A program made the position numbers and the translations under genes. Shown here piece by piece: positions 60,730 to 64,000 of a stretch of 64,000 nt of DNA; the stretch's first letter is position 1; the number at the start of each line of letters is the position of its first letter. The notes beneath the pieces are model-generated. The model saw only the letters and a list, made by a program, of their open reading frames with translations, had not been told where the DNA came from and did no database searches. Source of the DNA: Leifsonia sp. AG29 (GTDB lineage Bacteria > Actinomycetota > Actinomycetes > Actinomycetales > Microbacteriaceae); assembly GCF_009765225.1 (NCBI RefSeq), contig NZ_VMSF01000001.1:3574106-3638105 (forward strand). The letters run 5' to 3'.

Positions 60730-63000
60730 ATGAACTGGCAAGCCCGCATGATCGCCGCCGGCGAGGACTTCGACCGGGCGCCCCTGCTGCGCCGCGAATT
60801 CACCCTGGACGCGGGCCACGGCGCCGTGGCCCGCGCCACCCTCCGGCTGACCGCCCAGGGCGTGGTCGAGGCCTGGCTGAACGGCCGTCCCGTCTCGGAG
60901 GAACTGCTCACCCCCGGGTGGAGCGCCTACGAGTGGCGGCTGCGCTACGCCGAGCACGACGTGACCGAGCTGGTCGAGGGCACGAGCGTGCTCGGCATCC
61001 ACCTCGGCAAGGGCTGGTTCGGCGGGCGCCTCGGCTGGACGGGAGGCGACTCCTGGTACGGCCCGGACCTCGGCGCGTTCGCGCAGCTCGAGATCGAGTT
61101 CGAGGACGGCACGACGCAGGTCGTCGCGACCGACGAGGAGTGGACCAGCGGTCCGAGCGCCGTGCTCCAGAACGACCTCTACGACGGCCAGACGATCGAC
61201 GCGCGCCGCCGCGACGAGTCGTGGAAGCGCCCCGGATTCGCCGGCGAGGGCTGGACCGGCGTGCGGGTGCTCGACTTCGACACCGCGAAGCTCCAGCCCT
61301 ACATCGGTCCCGGAGTGAAGCGGTGGGCTAGTCTCCCGGTGCAGGAGATCACGACATCGCCCTCGGGCAAGACCCTGGTCGACTTCGGGCAGAACCTCGT
61401 CGGCTGGATCAAGGTGCGGGTGCAGGGCCCGGCGGGGACCGAGGTGGTCATCCGCCACGCCGAGGTGCTCGAGCACGGCGAGCTCGGAACGCGCCCGCTC
61501 CGGACCGCGAAGGCCACCGACCGCTACATCCTCAGTGGAGGGGCGGACGAGTTCGAGCCCACCTTCACCTTCCACGGCTTCCGGTACGCGGAGATCGAGG
61601 GCTGGCCGGGCGAGCTGAAGCCGGAGGATCTGACCGCCGTCGCGATCGGCTCGGACCTCCGTCGTATCGGCGAGTTCCGCACCTCCGACCCGCTGCTCAA
61701 CCAGTTCCACGAGAACGTGGTCTGGGGCATGCGCGGCAACTTCGTCGACGTTCCCACCGACTGCCCGCAGCGCGACGAGCGCCTCGGCTGGACCGGTGAC
61801 ATCGCGGCGTTCGCGCCCACGGCCGCGTTCCTCTACGACGTCGACGGCTTCCTCAGCAGCTGGCTCGTGGACCTCGACCTCGAGCAGCGGCACAACGACG
61901 GGATCGTCGGCTTCGTCATCCCGGATGTGCTGAAGTACATGCCGCACCCCGCCGACTTCGGCAAGCCCGACTCCACGGCGGTCTGGAGCGACGCCGCGGT
62001 GTGGGTTCCGTGGGATCTTTACCAGGCGTACGGCGACACCGAGGTGCTCGCCCGCCAGTTCGACTCGATGGCCCTGCATGTGCGCCGGGTGAAGTCCCTC
62101 CTCTCGCCCTCGGGCGTCTGGGACGGCAACTTCCAGTTCGGCGACTGGCTCGACCCGGACGCCCCGCCGGAGGACCCCGCGAAGGCGAAGGCCGACAAGG
62201 GCGTCGTGGCGACCGCGTGCGCGTACTGGTCGGCGAAGATCCTCGCCGACACGGCTGCGGTGCTCGGCCGCGCGGAGGAGCGGGCCGAGTTCGAGGCGCA
62301 CGCCGCAGACCTGCGCGAGGCCTTCAACCGGGAGTACGTCCGCGATGGCGTGGTCACGAGCGACTGCACCACGGTCTACTCGCTGGCGATCGTCTTCGGG
62401 TTGCTGGATCCCGCCGACGAGGAGTTCGCCGGCAACCGGCTCGCCGAGCTCGCGGCCGAGGCGGGCTACCGCATCTCGACCGGGTTCGCCGGCACGCCCT
62501 TCATCGCCGACGCCCTCTCGCAGACCGGTCACACCGACGTCGCCTACCGCCTCCTGCTCGAGAAGGAGTGCCCCTCCTGGCTGTACCCGGTCACGATGGG
62601 CGCCACCACCGTGTGGGAGCGCTGGGACTCCATGCTCCCCGACGGCACCATCAACCCGGGCCAGATGACCTCCTTCAACCACTACGCCCTCGGCGCCGTG
62701 GCCGACTGGATGCACCGGGTCGTCGGCGGCATCGCCCCGCTCGAGCCCGGCTACGCGAAGGTGCTGATCGCGCCCCAGCCCGGCGGCGGGCTCACGGAGG
62801 CGGAGACTTCCCTCGAGACGCCGCACGGCCCGGTCTCGGTGCGCTGGCGCCTCGAGGGCGACACAGTCGCCCTCGAGGCGGACCTGCCCGACGGCATCCC
62901 GGGCGTCCTGCGGCTGCCCGGGCAGGAGGATCGCGCGGTCGAGGGCCAGGGCATCACGGCCACGGTCGCGCTTCCGGTCCCGCTGGCTGTCGGGCGCTGA
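60730..63000 (+). CDS. Alpha-L-rhamnosidase (GH78)
   Basis: The 756-residue enzyme has N-terminal beta-sandwich domains (WLNGRPVSEELLTPGWSAYE; LGIHLGKGWFGGRLGW) and an (alpha/alpha)6 barrel with the GH78 acids in DVPTDCPQRDERLGWTGD. It ends with MGATTVWERWD and TSFNHYALGAVADWMHR. It removes terminal rhamnose from glycosides. There is no signal peptide, so it acts in the cytosol on imported substrates. I prefer ATG 60730 (GGGAGA 9 nt upstream); ATG 60676, overlapping the permease stop in ATGA, would add 18 residues. Confidence 0.93.
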   Translation: MNWQARMIAAGEDFDRAPLLRREFTLDAGHGAVARATLRLTAQGVVEAWLNGRPVSEELLTPGWSAYEWRLRYAEHDVTELVEGTSVLGIHLGKGWFGGRLGWTGGDSWYGPDLGAFAQLEIEFEDGTTQVVATDEEWTSGPSAVLQNDLYDGQTIDARRRDESWKRPGFAGEGWTGVRVLDFDTAKLQPYIGPGVKRWASLPVQEITTSPSGKTLVDFGQNLVGWIKVRVQGPAGTEVVIRHAEVLEHGELGTRPLRTAKATDRYILSGGADEFEPTFTFHGFRYAEIEGWPGELKPEDLTAVAIGSDLRRIGEFRTSDPLLNQFHENVVWGMRGNFVDVPTDCPQRDERLGWTGDIAAFAPTAAFLYDVDGFLSSWLVDLDLEQRHNDGIVGFVIPDVLKYMPHPADFGKPDSTAVWSDAAVWVPWDLYQAYGDTEVLARQFDSMALHVRRVKSLLSPSGVWDGNFQFGDWLDPDAPPEDPAKAKADKGVVATACAYWSAKILADTAAVLGRAEERAEFEAHAADLREAFNREYVRDGVVTSDCTTVYSLAIVFGLLDPADEEFAGNRLAELAAEAGYRISTGFAGTPFIADALSQTGHTDVAYRLLLEKECPSWLYPVTMGATTVWERWDSMLPDGTINPGQMTSFNHYALGAVADWMHRVVGGIAPLEPGYAKVLIAPQPGGGLTEAETSLETPHGPVSVRWRLEGDTVALEADLPDGIPGVLRLPGQEDRAVEGQGITATVALPVPLAVGR

Positions 63001-63016
63001 CGGGCGCGGGGTGAGT

Positions 63017-63062
63017 CACCATGCGGCGCGGGAGTCTCTGCTCGGCCTCGCGCCGCATGGTG
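63017..63062 (+). terminator. Terminator hairpin after the rhamnosidase gene
   Basis: A perfect 14-bp stem CACCATGCGGCGCG / CGCGCCGCATGGTG (63017-63030 with 63049-63062) has an 18-nt loop. Its 3' foot touches the -35 of the rhaI promoter. Confidence 0.8.
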
Positions 63063-63118
63063 TTGCCTTCCGCCCGAACCGTGCTATCGTTTGAATCGAT
63101 TCACGTTGAATCGATTCA
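63063..63118 (+). promoter_or_regulatory. rhaI promoter with twin LacI-type operators
   Basis: TTGCCT (63063-63068) and TATCGT (63085-63090) are 16 bp apart. Two perfect 12-bp palindromes TGAATCGATTCA (63092-63103 and 63107-63118) follow directly over the expected transcription start, with centres 15 bp apart. Confidence 0.8.
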
Positions 63119-63208
63119 TGACCGGATCGCCCTCCATCGCGAACCGGCTCGGAAACACCGCTGCGACGCCCGGCAGGCCGCGCCGCACCCGCAAGAGAAA
63201 GCGAACCC

Positions 63209-64000
63209 ATGACTCTCAGCGACGAGATCCGATCGCACCTGGCGCTCCAGGCGATCGAGCTGCCCAGTTGGGCGTTCGGCAACTCGGGCACGCGCTTCCG
63301 CGTGTTCGGCACCCCCGGCACCGCGCGCGACCCGTTCGAGAAGGTCTCCGACGCGGCGCAGGTGCACAAGCACACCGGGCTCGCGCCCACGGTGGCCCTC
63401 CACATCCCGTGGGACAAGGTGGATTCGTACGCCGACCTCCGCAAGCACGCCGAGGACAACGGCGTCGCGCTCGGCACGGTGAACTCGAACACCTTCCAGG
63501 ACGACGACTACAAGTTCGGCTCGGTCACCCACTCCGACGACCGCATCCGGCAGAAGGCCATCGACCACCACTTCGAGTGCATCGACATCATGAACGAGAC
63601 CGGCTCGCGCGATCTCAAGATCTGGCTGGCCGACGGCACCAACTACCCCGGCCAGGACTCGATGCGCGCCCGGCAGGACCGGCTGACCGACAGCCTCCAG
63701 AAGATCTACGAGCGCATCGGCGAGGGTCAGCGCCTCGTCCTCGAGTACAAGTTCTTCGAGCCGGCGTTCTACCACACCGACGTTCCCGACTGGGGGACCA
63801 GCTACGTGCAGACGGCCGCCCTCGGCGACCGCGCGGTCGTGTGCCTCGACACCGGGCACCACGCCCCGGGCACGAACATCGAGTTCATCGTCATGCAGCT
63901 CCTGCGGCTCGGCAAGCTCGGCTCGTTCGACTTCAACAGCCGGTTCTACGCCGACGACGACCTGATCGTGGGCGCGGCGGACCCGTTCCAGCTGTTCCGC
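63209..64000 (+). CDS. rhaI: L-rhamnose isomerase RhaI (3' end cut by window edge)
   Basis: 264 codons are present from ATG 63209; the family is about 385-400 residues, so roughly two-thirds is seen. VALHIPWDKVD, NSNTFQDDDYKFGSVTHSD, IWLADGTNYPGQDS, LEYKFFEPAFYHTD and CLDTGHHAPGTNIEF match the Pseudomonas-type RhaI and contain the metal-binding acids and histidines. It converts L-rhamnose to L-rhamnulose. It is separated from the rhamnosidase by a terminator and has its own LacI-type operators. Kinase and aldolase genes are expected beyond the window. Confidence 0.92.
   Translation, partial: MTLSDEIRSHLALQAIELPSWAFGNSGTRFRVFGTPGTARDPFEKVSDAAQVHKHTGLAPTVALHIPWDKVDSYADLRKHAEDNGVALGTVNSNTFQDDDYKFGSVTHSDDRIRQKAIDHHFECIDIMNETGSRDLKIWLADGTNYPGQDSMRARQDRLTDSLQKIYERIGEGQRLVLEYKFFEPAFYHTDVPDWGTSYVQTAALGDRAVVCLDTGHHAPGTNIEFIVMQLLRLGKLGSFDFNSRFYADDDLIVGAADPFQLFR

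Overview
The window is high-GC DNA with GTG and TTG starts as well as ATG. It carries a 16S-23S-5S rRNA operon of actinobacterial type with no tRNA in the spacer, a menaquinone pathway, a system II cytochrome c maturation cluster, an archaeal-type AspRS and a two-domain PutA. Together these point to an aerobic actinobacterium, most likely Microbacteriaceae (Leifsonia-like). That placement is inference from gene content and the look of the 16S gene, not from a database match. No prophage, transposase, integrase, CRISPR array or biosynthetic cluster was seen; this is largely ordinary chromosome.

Layout. 1-5.2 kb: an MDR-family reductase (cut by the window edge), a PEP mutase-like gene flanked by hairpin repeats, an LssY_C membrane protein and a CPA1 Na+/H+ antiporter. 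5.2-8.3 kb: trhO, polyprenol-phosphate mannosyltransferase, a PEBP protein and a LysE exporter. 8.3-13.2 kb: methylcitrate cycle genes prpD-prpB-prpC and a thiolase. 13.2-19.5 kb: aspS (non-discriminating type), a histidine phosphatase, then tlpA-ccdA-resB-ccsB. 19.5-25.9 kb: a repeat-rich leader with six 13-bp palindromes, then the rRNA operon. 25.9-28.7 kb: an Arg/Gly-rich tandem-repeat TPR-like protein and a HAD phosphatase. 28.7-35.5 kb: the menaquinone genes menC, menB, menE, menA and menD, with two small membrane-protein genes among them. 35.5-45.6 kb: thioesterase, a frameshifted FAD oxidase, a DNA glycosylase, SRPBCC protein, a CrtI-like oxidoreductase, putA and an aldo/keto reductase. 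45.7-50.7 kb: a two-component system, an Lrp regulator divergent from a POT peptide transporter, and a MOSC protein. 50.7-56.1 kb: a VOC-HxlR operon, LysR, two aldo/keto reductases, a glutaredoxin and a P-loop kinase. 56.1-64 kb: a rhamnose/rhamnoside locus: LacI regulator, CUT1-type ABC transporter without its ATPase, alpha-L-rhamnosidase, and rhaI cut by the window end.

How the genes work together. Menaquinone and c-type cytochrome assembly serve the respiratory chain; the prp genes take propionyl-CoA to pyruvate and succinate; putA makes glutamate from proline; the final locus imports rhamnosides, releases rhamnose and isomerises it, probably under LacI control through TGAATCGATTCA operators.

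Two signals are not explained by ordinary gene content. First, a dispersed repeat built on ATTCGT..CGAATG palindromes occurs as three ~55-nt hairpin units around 1-2.1 kb and as an array of six single palindromes ahead of the rRNA operon. Second, about twenty genes start 6-7 nt after a TANNNT hexamer, the signature of leaderless transcripts; I used it to choose several starts.
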